Source: Alistipes sp. (GTDB lineage: Bacteria > Bacteroidota > Bacteroidia > Bacteroidales > Rikenellaceae). From it: a DNA stretch of 64,000 bases. Under the pieces are notes generated by a model, which worked only from the letters and a program-made list of their open reading frames with translations, was not told where the DNA came from and did not search any database. Location: the NCBI GenBank assembly GCA_029060215.1, contig JAIDUK010000006.1:1-64000 (forward strand), in the 5' to 3' direction. Positions 33,819-42,831 of this stretch are shown in pieces. The stretch's first letter is position 1, and the number at the start of each line of letters is the position of its first letter. The translations under genes were made by a program, and so were the position numbers.

Positions 33819-34853
33819 ATGCGCCTGTTCCCCGTCTTGCTTCTGTTGTCGGTGTCGGCCGGCTGCGGCCGCCGTCCGGACGGAGCCGCCGTTTCCGCCG
33901 TGCGGCCCGTCAAGGTGACCGAGGCTTCCGGTGCCGCGTTCCTGCGCAAGGATTTCGCCGGGATGGCTACGCCCGACGATGCCGTGACCCTCGCTTTCAA
34001 GCTCTCGGGACAGGTGTCCGAGCTCCCCGTGGCGCAGGGCATGCAGGTGCTGCGCGGGGATTTGTTGGCCGAGTTGGACCCCCGCGATGTCGAGTTGCAG
34101 GTGTCGGCCACCCGCTCCGCTTTCGAGGAGGCCCGTTCGCAGCAGCAGCGCATGGAGCGCTTGTTGGCCCACGAGGCCGTTTCGCGGCAGGATGCCGAGG
34201 CGGCCCGGACCCGTTTCGCGCAGGCTCGGGCGGCGTACAACAATGCGCTCGATCTGTTGAACGACACCAAGCTCAAGGCTCCGTTCGCCGGGGTCATCGA
34301 GGCTACCTATGTCGACAATTACGAGCGCGTGCAGGCCGGACAGGCCATTTTGCGGCTCGTCGCTCCGCGTACCACCACCGTCAAGTTCACCATGCCCGAG
34401 CGCGGTCTGGCTTCGCTGGCCGATTCTTCCACCCGGTTCGAGGTCGAGTTCGACAATTTCCGCGGCATGCGTTTCCCCGCCCGTCTGAAGGATTACGCCC
34501 GTACTTCGTCCGACGCGTCGGGTTTCCCCGTGTCGCTGACCCTCGGCGGCACCGATACGCTCCGCTACGACATTTCGCCCGGCATGTCGTGCACCGTCAC
34601 CATGTTCTCGGCCGACCCCGTGCCCGATGCCGTGTCGCTGCCCTTGTCGGCCATCTACGCTCCCACCGAGGGCGGTACTTACGTCTGGGTCGTCACCGCC
34701 GGGGATCGGGTCGAGCGGCGCACCGTTGTGCTCGGCGAGTTGTTCGGCAGCGACCGGGTCGTGATCGACAGCGGGGTAGCCCCCGGCGAAACGGTCGTCA
34801 CGGCCGGGGTGTATCGGTTGCACTCCGGCGACGAGGTGCGGATTCTCAGATGA
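33819..34853 (+). CDS. RND efflux periplasmic adaptor (HlyD/MFP family), lipoprotein
   Basis: A 344-residue membrane fusion protein that links the RND pump to the outer membrane channel. Lipobox VSAGC (Cys16). Biotinyl-lipoyl-like segment VSELPVAQGMQVLRGDLLAELD, a short alpha-helical hairpin (about 90-145) and the beta-barrel part APFAGVIEATYVDNYERVQAGQ. The first ATG with a proper signal peptide is 33819; a TTG upstream would lie in the inverted repeat. It is 7 bases before the pump gene. No TetR or MarR regulator gene lies next to it. Confidence 0.9.
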   Translation: MRLFPVLLLLSVSAGCGRRPDGAAVSAVRPVKVTEASGAAFLRKDFAGMATPDDAVTLAFKLSGQVSELPVAQGMQVLRGDLLAELDPRDVELQVSATRSAFEEARSQQQRMERLLAHEAVSRQDAEAARTRFAQARAAYNNALDLLNDTKLKAPFAGVIEATYVDNYERVQAGQAILRLVAPRTTTVKFTMPERGLASLADSSTRFEVEFDNFRGMRFPARLKDYARTSSDASGFPVSLTLGGTDTLRYDISPGMSCTVTMFSADPVPDAVSLPLSAIYAPTEGGTYVWVVTAGDRVERRTVVLGELFGSDRVVIDSGVAPGETVVTAGVYRLHSGDEVRILR

Positions 34854-34860
34854 TACGGCC

Positions 34861-37800
34861 ATGACCCTTCCCCAATATTCGTTGCGTTATCCGAAAGTCG
34901 TCTGGTTCTTTCTGCTGGTCTTGCTCTTGGGCGGCGTCGCCGGATTTTTCTCCTTGGGCAAGAAAGAGGATTCGGTCTTCGTCATCAAGAGTGCGTCGCT
35001 CGTCTGTTCCTATCCCGGGGCCGATCCGTTGGAGGTCGAATCGCTCGTCACCGAGCCCATCGAGCGCGAGGTGCAGTCGATGCGCAACGTCTACAAGGTC
35101 ACGTCCGAATCTTATTACGGGCTCTCCAAAATCCTTGTCGAGCTCGATCCGGCCACTTCCGCCCGCGAGATTCCCCAGCTTTGGGACGAGTTGCGGCGCA
35201 AGGTGCTCAACATCCAGCCCAGCCTGCCCGAGGGGGCTTCGCCGATCACCGTGGCCGACGATTTCGGCGACGTCTACGGCATTTATTACGCCTTGTCGGT
35301 CGACGAAGGGTTCACTTGGGACGAGTTGCGCCGACAGGCCCAGCGGTTGAAAACTTTGCTCGTGACGGTCGACGGCGTGCAGAAGGTCACCCTTTTCGGC
35401 GAGCAGACGCCCGTGGTCGATGTCTACGTGGGGTTGGCTTCGCTGGCCAATTTCTCCATCCGGCCCGAGACCATCGTCGCGACGGTCCGTCAGCAGAACG
35501 CCGTGGTCAGCAGCGGCGAAAAGCAGGCCGGGGCGCTCGAAATCCGGATTTTGGAGGAGGGCGCCTACCGCAGTCTCGACGACATCGCCGATCAGCTGCT
35601 CATCTCCTCTTCGGGCAAGCAGTATCGGTTGGGCGACATCGCGCGCGTGGAGCGGGGCTATGCCGAGCCGCCCCGGACCCTCATGCGGGTCAACGGCCGC
35701 CGGGCCGTCGGCATCGGCATCTCGACCGAGGCGCAGGCCGACGTGGTGAAGACCGGCGACCGGATCGGCCGCCTGCTCGACGCCGAGACAGCCCGCATGC
35801 CCGTGGGGATGGAGCTCACGGTCCTCTACCCCGAAAACCGCATCGCGCGCGAGGCCAATACGACGTTTCTCGTCAATCTGGCCGAATCCGTGGCTATCGT
35901 CGTGGCCATCATCATGTTGGTCATGGGGTTCCGGGCCGGGGTGCTGATCGGCAGTTCGCTGCTCTTCTCCATCGGCGGGACATTGTTTCTGATGCAGTTT
36001 CTCGGCGAGGGGCTCAACCGCACTTCGCTCGCCGGGTTCATCATCGCCATGGGGATGTTGGTCGACAATGCCATCGTCGTCACCGACAACGCCCGGCAGG
36101 CCATGTCGCGGGGCGTCGGGCGGCAGCAGGCTTTGATCGACGCCGCCATCGCTCCCCGCTGGAGTTTGCTGGGGGCTACGTTGATCGGCATCTTTTCGTT
36201 TCTGCCTTTGTATCTCGCTCCGTCGTCTGTGGCCGAAATCGTCAAGCCGCTCTTCGTTGTGCTGGCTTTGTCGCTGTTGCTCAGTTGGGTGCTCGCCCTT
36301 TCGCAGACCCCGTTGTTCGGCAGTTTCATGTTGCGCGTCGAACCGCGTGCTTCGGACCCTTACGACACACCTTTCTACCGGGCGTTCGACCGGCTGCTGG
36401 GGTGGCTGTTGCGTTGGCGGTGGGGTGTCGTCGCGGGTGTCGTAGGCCTTTTCTTCGTGTCGCTCGTGGTCATGGGGCGGATGCCGCAGAATTTCTTTCC
36501 GGCGCTCGACAAGCCTTATTTCCGGGCCGACGTGTTGTTGCCCGAGGGTTTTTCCATTCGCCAGACCGAGCGCGACATGTTGCAGATGGAAAGTTGGCTC
36601 CGCCGGCAGCCCGAGGTGAAGAACGTTTCCATGACCTTGGGTTCTTCTCCGCCGCGTTATTATCTGGCCAGCAGTTCCGTGTCGTTGCGCCCCAATTTCG
36701 GCAACATCCTCGTCGAGTTGTTCGACAAAAGGCAGACGGCCGCCGTCGAGGAGCGTTTCGACGCCTATGTCTCGGCCGAGTTTCCCGACGTGTGGCTCCG
36801 TTCGTCGTTGTTCAAGCTCTCGCCCGTGCCCGATGCGGCCATCGAGTTCGGGTTCATCGGCGACGATATCAACACCCTCTGCCGCCTTGTCGCCGAGGCC
36901 CGGCAGATCATGTGGCATACGCCGGGTGCCGTGCGCATCCGCAACAGCTGGGGCAACCGCCTGCCTGTGTGGGCGCCCCATTATTCGCAGATGAAGGGGC
37001 AGCGCATCGGCATCGGCCGCAGCCAGATGGCGCAGGGGATCACCATCGCCACCCAAGGGTATGCCTTGGGCGAGTTCCGCGAGGACGATCTCTTCATGCC
37101 CATCTTGCTCAAGGACGAAAACGTCGATTCCTACAACCTTACCAATTTGCAGGCCCTGCCCATCTTCAATTCCGCCGGCCGCGTCTTTTCGCTCGGGCAG
37201 GCCGTCGAGGACTTCCGTTTCGGATTCCGGCGGGGTGCCGTCAAGCGCTTCGACCGCCAGCGGGTCATGAAGGCGCAGTGCGACCCCGGCCGCGGGGTCA
37301 ATACCATGCGGTTGTTCGCCGCCTTGCGCGATTCGATCGCCCGGCGGATCGTCTTGCCCGAGGGTTATTCGTTGAAGGTCTTCGGCGAGCAGGAGAGCCA
37401 GCAGGAGTCCAACGAGGCTTTGGCCCGTTACATGCCTTTGACTTTGGTGTTGATTCTGATCGTGTTGCTGCTCTTGTTCCGCAATTATCGCGAGCCTGCC
37501 GTCATCTTGTCGATGATTCCTTTGATTTTCATCGGGGTGGTGCTCGGACTGGCCGTTTCGGGCAAGGTCTTCAATTTCTTTTCGTTGCTCGGCTTGCTCG
37601 GGCTCGTGGGGATGAATATCAAGAACGCCGTGGTCCTCGTCGAGCAGATCGGGGTTCTGCGCAGCGGGGGAGCCGCTCCCTACGAGGCGGTCGTGTCGGC
37701 CGCCCGCAGCCGCATCGTTCCCGTGGCCATGGCTTCCGGAACCACCATTCTGGGCATGCTGCCCCTGTTGTTCGATTCGATGTTCGGGGCCATGGCCGCT

Positions 37801-37893
37801 ACCATCATGGGCGGACTTTTCGTGGCTACGCTCCTGACCGTCTGCGTCTTGCCCGTCGTCTATGCACTCTTCTACAACATCCGTCAGTCATGA
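34861..37893 (+). CDS. RND family efflux pump permease
   Basis: A 1010-residue inner-membrane proton-driven exporter of the AcrB/HAE-type fold. An N-terminal helix (VVWFFLLVLLLGGVAGFFSLG), periplasmic porter domain with SYPGADPLEVESLVTEPIE, and a six-helix block with GMLVDNAIVVTDNA that carries the helix-4 acidic pair region. A second periplasmic domain and second helix block follow (GLVGMNIKNAVVLVEQI, PLLFDSMFGAMAATIMGGL). The stop overlaps the next ATG (ATGA). Substrate unknown. Confidence 0.93.
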   Translation: MTLPQYSLRYPKVVWFFLLVLLLGGVAGFFSLGKKEDSVFVIKSASLVCSYPGADPLEVESLVTEPIEREVQSMRNVYKVTSESYYGLSKILVELDPATSAREIPQLWDELRRKVLNIQPSLPEGASPITVADDFGDVYGIYYALSVDEGFTWDELRRQAQRLKTLLVTVDGVQKVTLFGEQTPVVDVYVGLASLANFSIRPETIVATVRQQNAVVSSGEKQAGALEIRILEEGAYRSLDDIADQLLISSSGKQYRLGDIARVERGYAEPPRTLMRVNGRRAVGIGISTEAQADVVKTGDRIGRLLDAETARMPVGMELTVLYPENRIAREANTTFLVNLAESVAIVVAIIMLVMGFRAGVLIGSSLLFSIGGTLFLMQFLGEGLNRTSLAGFIIAMGMLVDNAIVVTDNARQAMSRGVGRQQALIDAAIAPRWSLLGATLIGIFSFLPLYLAPSSVAEIVKPLFVVLALSLLLSWVLALSQTPLFGSFMLRVEPRASDPYDTPFYRAFDRLLGWLLRWRWGVVAGVVGLFFVSLVVMGRMPQNFFPALDKPYFRADVLLPEGFSIRQTERDMLQMESWLRRQPEVKNVSMTLGSSPPRYYLASSSVSLRPNFGNILVELFDKRQTAAVEERFDAYVSAEFPDVWLRSSLFKLSPVPDAAIEFGFIGDDINTLCRLVAEARQIMWHTPGAVRIRNSWGNRLPVWAPHYSQMKGQRIGIGRSQMAQGITIATQGYALGEFREDDLFMPILLKDENVDSYNLTNLQALPIFNSAGRVFSLGQAVEDFRFGFRRGAVKRFDRQRVMKAQCDPGRGVNTMRLFAALRDSIARRIVLPEGYSLKVFGEQESQQESNEALARYMPLTLVLILIVLLLLFRNYREPAVILSMIPLIFIGVVLGLAVSGKVFNFFSLLGLLGLVGMNIKNAVVLVEQIGVLRSGGAAPYEAVVSAARSRIVPVAMASGTTILGMLPLLFDSMFGAMAATIMGGLFVATLLTVCVLPVVYALFYNIRQS

Positions 37894-39131
37894 AACGTTT
37901 GCTTCTCCTTTTCGGTGCGTGTTTTTCGTGGCCGCTCGCGGCTCAGACGGCGCTCGGCGATTACCGGCAGGCCGTGGTCGACTACAGTTTGCAGCTCAAG
38001 GCTGCGGCCGCCCGGAGCCAAGCCGCCGCGCAGACGCTCGGACAGGCTCGTACGGGGTATCTGCCGCGCCTGTCCATGGACGGAAGTTTCACGGTTGCCG
38101 CCCGCCATTACAACGGGGTCGAGCATTGGACGTTCAGCGTGTTGCCGCAGTTGGTGCAGACCCTCTACGGCGGCGGTTCGGTGCGGGCCGGGGTCGAGCA
38201 CGCCGAGGCCGGTTACGGCGCGGCGCTTTGCGACGAGGAGTTTTCGCGGCTTCAGGTCTTCTATGCCGCAGACTATGCTTATTGGAGCCTTTCGGCCTTG
38301 AACCTCTACGTCGACGCCATGCAGCAGTACGTGGCGTTGATCGCGTCGCTCAAGGAGGTGGTCGATCGGCGTTTCGAAGAGGGTTACATCGCCAAGGGCG
38401 ACGTGCTGATGACCGATGCCCGATTGAGCGAGGCCCGTTACCAGCTCGTCACGGCCCGGCAGCGGGCCGAGGTGGCGTTGCATAATTTCAATATCCTGCG
38501 GGGAGCCGATGCGGCCGCCGAGGTGCGGCTCGCCCAGAGCATCCGCGATTCGATCCCCATGCCGCAGCGGGTTCCTTTCGTCGAGGCGGTTGCGCGGCGA
38601 CCCGATTATGCGGCGGCTGAGTTGCGGTCCGGACAGGCCGAAGCCGGGGTGCGGTTGGCGCGGGCGCCTTTCAATCCGCAGGTGAGTGCAGGGATCGGCG
38701 GTTCGTGGCAGCCCTATACCCCCAACCGCACCGGCGCTACGGTGGTCGACGCTTCGGCTTTCGTCAAGCTCTCGGTGCCGATTTTCCACGGCGGGGAGCG
38801 TCGGCGCGCCGTGGGTGCGGCGCGGGCTCTTCTGCTCGAAAGCGAGTGGAACGCCGCGCAGGTCCGCGACGACATCGAGCGCGAGGAGATGAACGGTTGG
38901 ACGGCCATCGTCCAAAGCCGCGCTCAGGTCGACGCTTCGGAGCGCACCTTGCGCATCGCCGCCGAGAACCTCGAAATCAGCACCTATTCCTACCGCGAGG
39001 GGCTGGTGACGATTCTCGACGTCCTGCAAGCGCAGTTGAGTTGGATCCAGCTCTACACCAGCGACCTTACGGCCCGTTACAATTACGCCGTCGCCGTCGC
39101 CGATTATCGGCGCATCACGGCGTCCGAATAA
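37890..39131 (+). CDS. TolC-family outer membrane efflux channel
   Basis: A 413-residue outer membrane factor with signal peptide (MKRLLLLFGACFSWPLAAQ) and two OEP repeats: a first helical hairpin with AAAARSQAAAQTLGQARTGYLPRLSMDGSF and a second with FNPQVSAGIGGSWQPY and TYSYREGLVTILDVLQAQLSW. It overlaps the RND gene by 4 bases, completing a tripartite exporter. Translation is probably coupled. Confidence 0.93.
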   Translation: MKRLLLLFGACFSWPLAAQTALGDYRQAVVDYSLQLKAAAARSQAAAQTLGQARTGYLPRLSMDGSFTVAARHYNGVEHWTFSVLPQLVQTLYGGGSVRAGVEHAEAGYGAALCDEEFSRLQVFYAADYAYWSLSALNLYVDAMQQYVALIASLKEVVDRRFEEGYIAKGDVLMTDARLSEARYQLVTARQRAEVALHNFNILRGADAAAEVRLAQSIRDSIPMPQRVPFVEAVARRPDYAAAELRSGQAEAGVRLARAPFNPQVSAGIGGSWQPYTPNRTGATVVDASAFVKLSVPIFHGGERRRAVGAARALLLESEWNAAQVRDDIEREEMNGWTAIVQSRAQVDASERTLRIAAENLEISTYSYREGLVTILDVLQAQLSWIQLYTSDLTARYNYAVAVADYRRITASE

Positions 39132-39170
39132 CCGGCGAAGAATCTTTCGGCGGCAACGTTCTGTGCGGGG

Positions 39171-39581
39171 TTATCTCACCGCTTCCGGTTCGGTGGTCAC
39201 GATGGCCGTTTCGTGCGAGACGGGGGCTATGCGGCGCAGCATCTGCGTCAGTCCGCAGTGTTTTTCGTGCGTGAGCCCGATGGCCCGGCTTGCCTTTTCC
39301 TGATCGCTTCCCGTGGCGCATTCCACATTGTAGAGAACATGGAACGAGCGGAACATGCTTTCGGCTTGTACTTCGTCGGTGTCGAGGTCGCCCGAGTAGC
39401 TTATTTCCAGCCCCTTGGGTTGCATGCGCATCTTCTGCATCACCAGCATCGCCGTGCGTCCCGAGCATTGGGCCGCGGCGTAGAGCAGCAGTTCCTTGGG
39501 GTTCATCGCGTCGCAGTCCGGTCCGTCGATGGGCCGGAACTTTCCTTCTTCGGTCAGTCGTACCGTTACTTTTTCGATCAT
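39171..39581 (-). CDS. OsmC/Ohr family protein
   Basis: A 136-residue cytosolic protein of the OsmC fold. Redox Cys residues are in AAAQCSGRTAMLVMQKM and HEKHCGLTQMLRR, matching the two peroxidatic/resolving positions of the family. These proteins reduce organic hydroperoxides with thiol donors. It converges on the efflux operon, whose stop lies 39 bases away, and diverges from the TPR gene. The general OsmC branch is likelier than Ohr because the Arg-rich Ohr motif is not seen. Confidence 0.85.
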   Translation of the reverse strand: MIEKVTVRLTEEGKFRPIDGPDCDAMNPKELLLYAAAQCSGRTAMLVMQKMRMQPKGLEISYSGDLDTDEVQAESMFRSFHVLYNVECATGSDQEKASRAIGLTHEKHCGLTQMLRRIAPVSHETAIVTTEPEAVR

Positions 39582-39718
39582 TGTTCTTTCGGTTTTTTAG
39601 TGGTTTTTTCCGCTTCCGGGCAAATTTCGTTCCCCGCCGGCGGTCGGCATATTTTTTCCGGGTTGTTCCGAAGTCTCTGTTGCGTTTCGTTTTTCGGGCG
39701 GTTCAATGTTCAAATAAA

Positions 39719-39750
39719 TTTGGCATTGCGTTCGACTTGCGCTATCTTTG
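39719..39750 (+). promoter_or_regulatory. Promoter of the TPR/barrel operon
   Basis: TTTG (39719-39722), a 20-base spacer and TATCTTTG (39743-39750) match the Bacteroidota consensus. The ATG lies 100 bases downstream, leaving a leader of about 95 bases with no clear fold. Confidence 0.65.
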
Positions 39751-39850
39751 TGACCAATAAACTGCTGCCGCGGCGGGCGGTGTTCCGGTCGCGAGGGCCC
39801 GGCCCTCTCCGATCTCCGTTTTGCCTTGGCCGCTTTCGGTTACGGTTTCT

Positions 39851-42829
39851 ATGCGAAAATATCTTTTGTCGTTCTTCTTCGCGGTGTGGGGCGCCTCCGG
39901 TCTTCAGGCCGCACCCGGTTCTCCGCGCGAGTTCATCGTGCGCGGGCACGAGTTGTTCGATCTGGGGCGTTGGACCGAGGCCCGGCACGAGTTTCTGGCA
40001 GCGCGCGCTGCGCTGCGCCCCGACCAGCGGGGCGATGCCGAGGAGATCGCTTTCTTTTTGGCCGCCTGCGCCGTCGAGTTGGGCAGCGACGATGCCGAGG
40101 GGGCGTTGATGCGTTTCGTCAACGATTATCCCCGCTCCGTCTTCAACAACAATGTCCACTTCGCGCTCGGTTCCTATTATTGCGCCAAGGGCGACATGGT
40201 CCTTGCCCGGCAGGCGTTCGGCCAGACCGATTACAAGGCCTTGAGCGCTTCGCGGCGCGAGCAGTTCGACATCCGCATGGGGTGCGTCGAGTTCGCCGAC
40301 GGCAACTACGATCTGGCCTACGATTATTTCGACCGCATCGGTCCGCGCAGCAAGTATGCCGACCATGCGCTTTATTACAAGGCTTATATCGATTATGCTT
40401 CGGAGCGGACGGGGCGTGCCCGGCAGGGATTCCAGCTTTTGGAGAAAAGCGACGCTTACAAGGACCTCGTGCCTTATTACTTGCTTCAGATCGAGTTCCG
40501 CGAGGAGAATTACCGCGCCGTCGTGGAGCGGGGCGAGGAGTTGGCGCAGCGTTCCGTGCCCGAGCGGCGGGCGGAGTTGGAACGCGTGATCGCCGAATCG
40601 TGGTTCCGGCTCGAAGATTATCCGCAGGCCATCGAGCATCTCGAGGCTTTCGGCCGGTCGGGCGGGGAGTTCGACCGCGAGGCTTGTTATCTGATGGGTT
40701 TTTCGCTCTATCGGACCGCCCGTTATCCCGAGGCTGCCGACTGGTTGCGCAAGGCGTGCGGTCCCGAGGATGCGCTCACGCAGAATGCGTCGTACCATTT
40801 GGCCGATTGTTATCTGCGGGTCGGCGACAAGCAGAGCGCCATGCAGTCGTTCGCCATGGCCAACGACGAGCGTTTCAATGCCGACATCGCCGAGGATGCT
40901 TTGTTCAATTACGCTAAGTTGCAGTACGAGCTCGGCGGCGGGGCTTTCAACGGTGCCATCAACATGCTGACCCAGTATGCCGAGCGTTATCCCTCTTCGC
41001 CCCGGGCCGAAGAGGCGCGTACGCTGCTCGTGGCCGCTTATTACAATTCGCGCGATTACGATGCGGCTTACAATGCCATCAAGGCTTCTTCATCCCGGGA
41101 TGGCGATATCCGCGCCGCTTTGCAGAAGATCGCCTACTTCCGGGGATTGGAGGCCTATGCCGCCGGAAACCTGACCGAGGCCCAGCGTTATCTCGAGGAG
41201 TCGGCGGCCGTGGGCGTCAGTTCCAAATATACGGCGCTCAACCACTTCTGGCAGGGCGAGATCGCTTTCGCCAAGGGCGATAAGGTCACGGCTACGGCCA
41301 AATACAATGCTTACCTCAAGCGGGCTCCCAAAACCGAGCGGGAGTACGCTTTCGCGTGGTACAACCTCGGTTATTGCGCTTTTTCGCGCAGCCGGCTGTC
41401 GTCGGCCGGGGAGGCTTTCGCCAATTTCCTGCGCTACCATTCCGACCGCGACCGTTACCGGGCTGATGCCTACAACCGGCAGGGCGATATCTGCTATGCC
41501 GAGCGGTTGTTCGAGGCGGCGGTCGAGGCCTACGACAAGGCCATCGCCATAGGCACCGTTCCCGAAAAGCATTACGCGGCTTATAAGCGTGCCGTCACCT
41601 TCGGGTTGCAGGGGCTCACGGACCAGAAGCTCAAGGCGCTCCGACAGATCGCCGACGCCCGGGACGGGGAGTATGCCGATGCCGCTTCCTGCGAGTTGGG
41701 GCGTTCCTGCATCGCTTTGGGCCGTTATGCCGAGGGGGCCCGTCAGCTCGAAAAGTTCTTGGCCGATTATCCTTCGTCGCCCCACCGCGTGCAGGCTTGT
41801 TCCGATCTGGGGCTCGCTTATTTCAATCTGGGCGATCAGAAGAAGTCGATGCACTACTACGACATGGTCGTCAAGGCGGCTCCCCATTCGCCCGAAGCCC
41901 GCGAAGCCATGCAGGGCATCCGCGAGATCTACGTCTCCGACGGCGACATCGACGGTTATTTCAAATATGCCGCTCAGGAGGGGTTGGAGAGCGACGTGAC
42001 TTCCATTTCGCGCGATTCGCTTTCGTTCGCCGCGGCTCAAAAGCTCTACCTCACCAACCGCCACGAGGTGGCGGCCCGGTCGTTGCGCAGCTACATCCGC
42101 AGTTATCCCAAGGGCAGTTACCGCGCCGATGCGCTTTATTACCTCTCCGATTGCTATCTGCGGCTCGGACAGCGCAAGGAGGCGATCGGCACCCTCTCCG
42201 AGTTGGCCGATCTGGGTACCAACAAGTATAGCGTCACCGTGTTGGAGCGTCTTTCCGAAATGACATGGGCCGACCGGCAGTACGACAAGGCCGCGGCCGC
42301 TTACCGGAAGTTCTACGACGTGGCTCCCACCGCCGCCGACCGGCAGAAGGCCATGACCGGGTATGTCCGCGCCACGGTCGCCGGGGGCGATCCGCAGAAA
42401 ATCGCCGACATGGCCGCCGACGTCTGCGCCCGGTCCGATGCCGGGGCCGTCGCTCTGCGCGAGGCCCGTTTCGCTTGGGCCGAGCAGTTGAGAGCCTCGA
42501 AACAGCAGGACGAGGCCTTGAAGCTCTACCGGATTCTCGCTGCCGACGTGCACACCCGCGAGGGTTCGGCCGCAGCTTATTATCTGATCGAAGATACGTT
42601 CGCCGGGGGCGATTCGGAGCAGACCGAGAAGGAGATCTTCGCCTTCTCCGAGCGTGAGCCGCAGGCCTATTGGCTCGCCAAGGCCTACATCCTCTTGGGC
42701 GACGTCTACGCCCGCCGCGGCGACGGATTCCAAGCGCGCGCTACTTGGCAGAGCGTGGCCGACGGTTATTCGCCCGCCGACGACGGCATCGTCGCCGAGG
42801 CCAAGGCCCGGATCCAAAAAATGAATTGA
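39851..42829 (+). CDS. Large secreted tetratricopeptide repeat protein
   Basis: A 992-residue protein with a signal peptide (MRKYLLSFFFAVWGASGLQA) and TPR-type repeats along its whole length (for example YAEAARQ-like A-x3-L-x8-A patterns; NASYHLADCYLRVGDKQSAMQ and ADALYYLSDCYLRLGQRKEAI). This is the BamD/YbgF-like fold used as a periplasmic scaffold. It starts the operon and is followed 2 bases later by an outer membrane barrel, suggesting a partnership in envelope assembly or transport. The frame opens earlier, but the ATG at 39851 gives the signal peptide. Confidence 0.85.
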   Translation: MRKYLLSFFFAVWGASGLQAAPGSPREFIVRGHELFDLGRWTEARHEFLAARAALRPDQRGDAEEIAFFLAACAVELGSDDAEGALMRFVNDYPRSVFNNNVHFALGSYYCAKGDMVLARQAFGQTDYKALSASRREQFDIRMGCVEFADGNYDLAYDYFDRIGPRSKYADHALYYKAYIDYASERTGRARQGFQLLEKSDAYKDLVPYYLLQIEFREENYRAVVERGEELAQRSVPERRAELERVIAESWFRLEDYPQAIEHLEAFGRSGGEFDREACYLMGFSLYRTARYPEAADWLRKACGPEDALTQNASYHLADCYLRVGDKQSAMQSFAMANDERFNADIAEDALFNYAKLQYELGGGAFNGAINMLTQYAERYPSSPRAEEARTLLVAAYYNSRDYDAAYNAIKASSSRDGDIRAALQKIAYFRGLEAYAAGNLTEAQRYLEESAAVGVSSKYTALNHFWQGEIAFAKGDKVTATAKYNAYLKRAPKTEREYAFAWYNLGYCAFSRSRLSSAGEAFANFLRYHSDRDRYRADAYNRQGDICYAERLFEAAVEAYDKAIAIGTVPEKHYAAYKRAVTFGLQGLTDQKLKALRQIADARDGEYADAASCELGRSCIALGRYAEGARQLEKFLADYPSSPHRVQACSDLGLAYFNLGDQKKSMHYYDMVVKAAPHSPEAREAMQGIREIYVSDGDIDGYFKYAAQEGLESDVTSISRDSLSFAAAQKLYLTNRHEVAARSLRSYIRSYPKGSYRADALYYLSDCYLRLGQRKEAIGTLSELADLGTNKYSVTVLERLSEMTWADRQYDKAAAAYRKFYDVAPTAADRQKAMTGYVRATVAGGDPQKIADMAADVCARSDAGAVALREARFAWAEQLRASKQQDEALKLYRILAADVHTREGSAAAYYLIEDTFAGGDSEQTEKEIFAFSEREPQAYWLAKAYILLGDVYARRGDGFQARATWQSVADGYSPADDGIVAEAKARIQKMN

Positions 42830-42831
42830 CC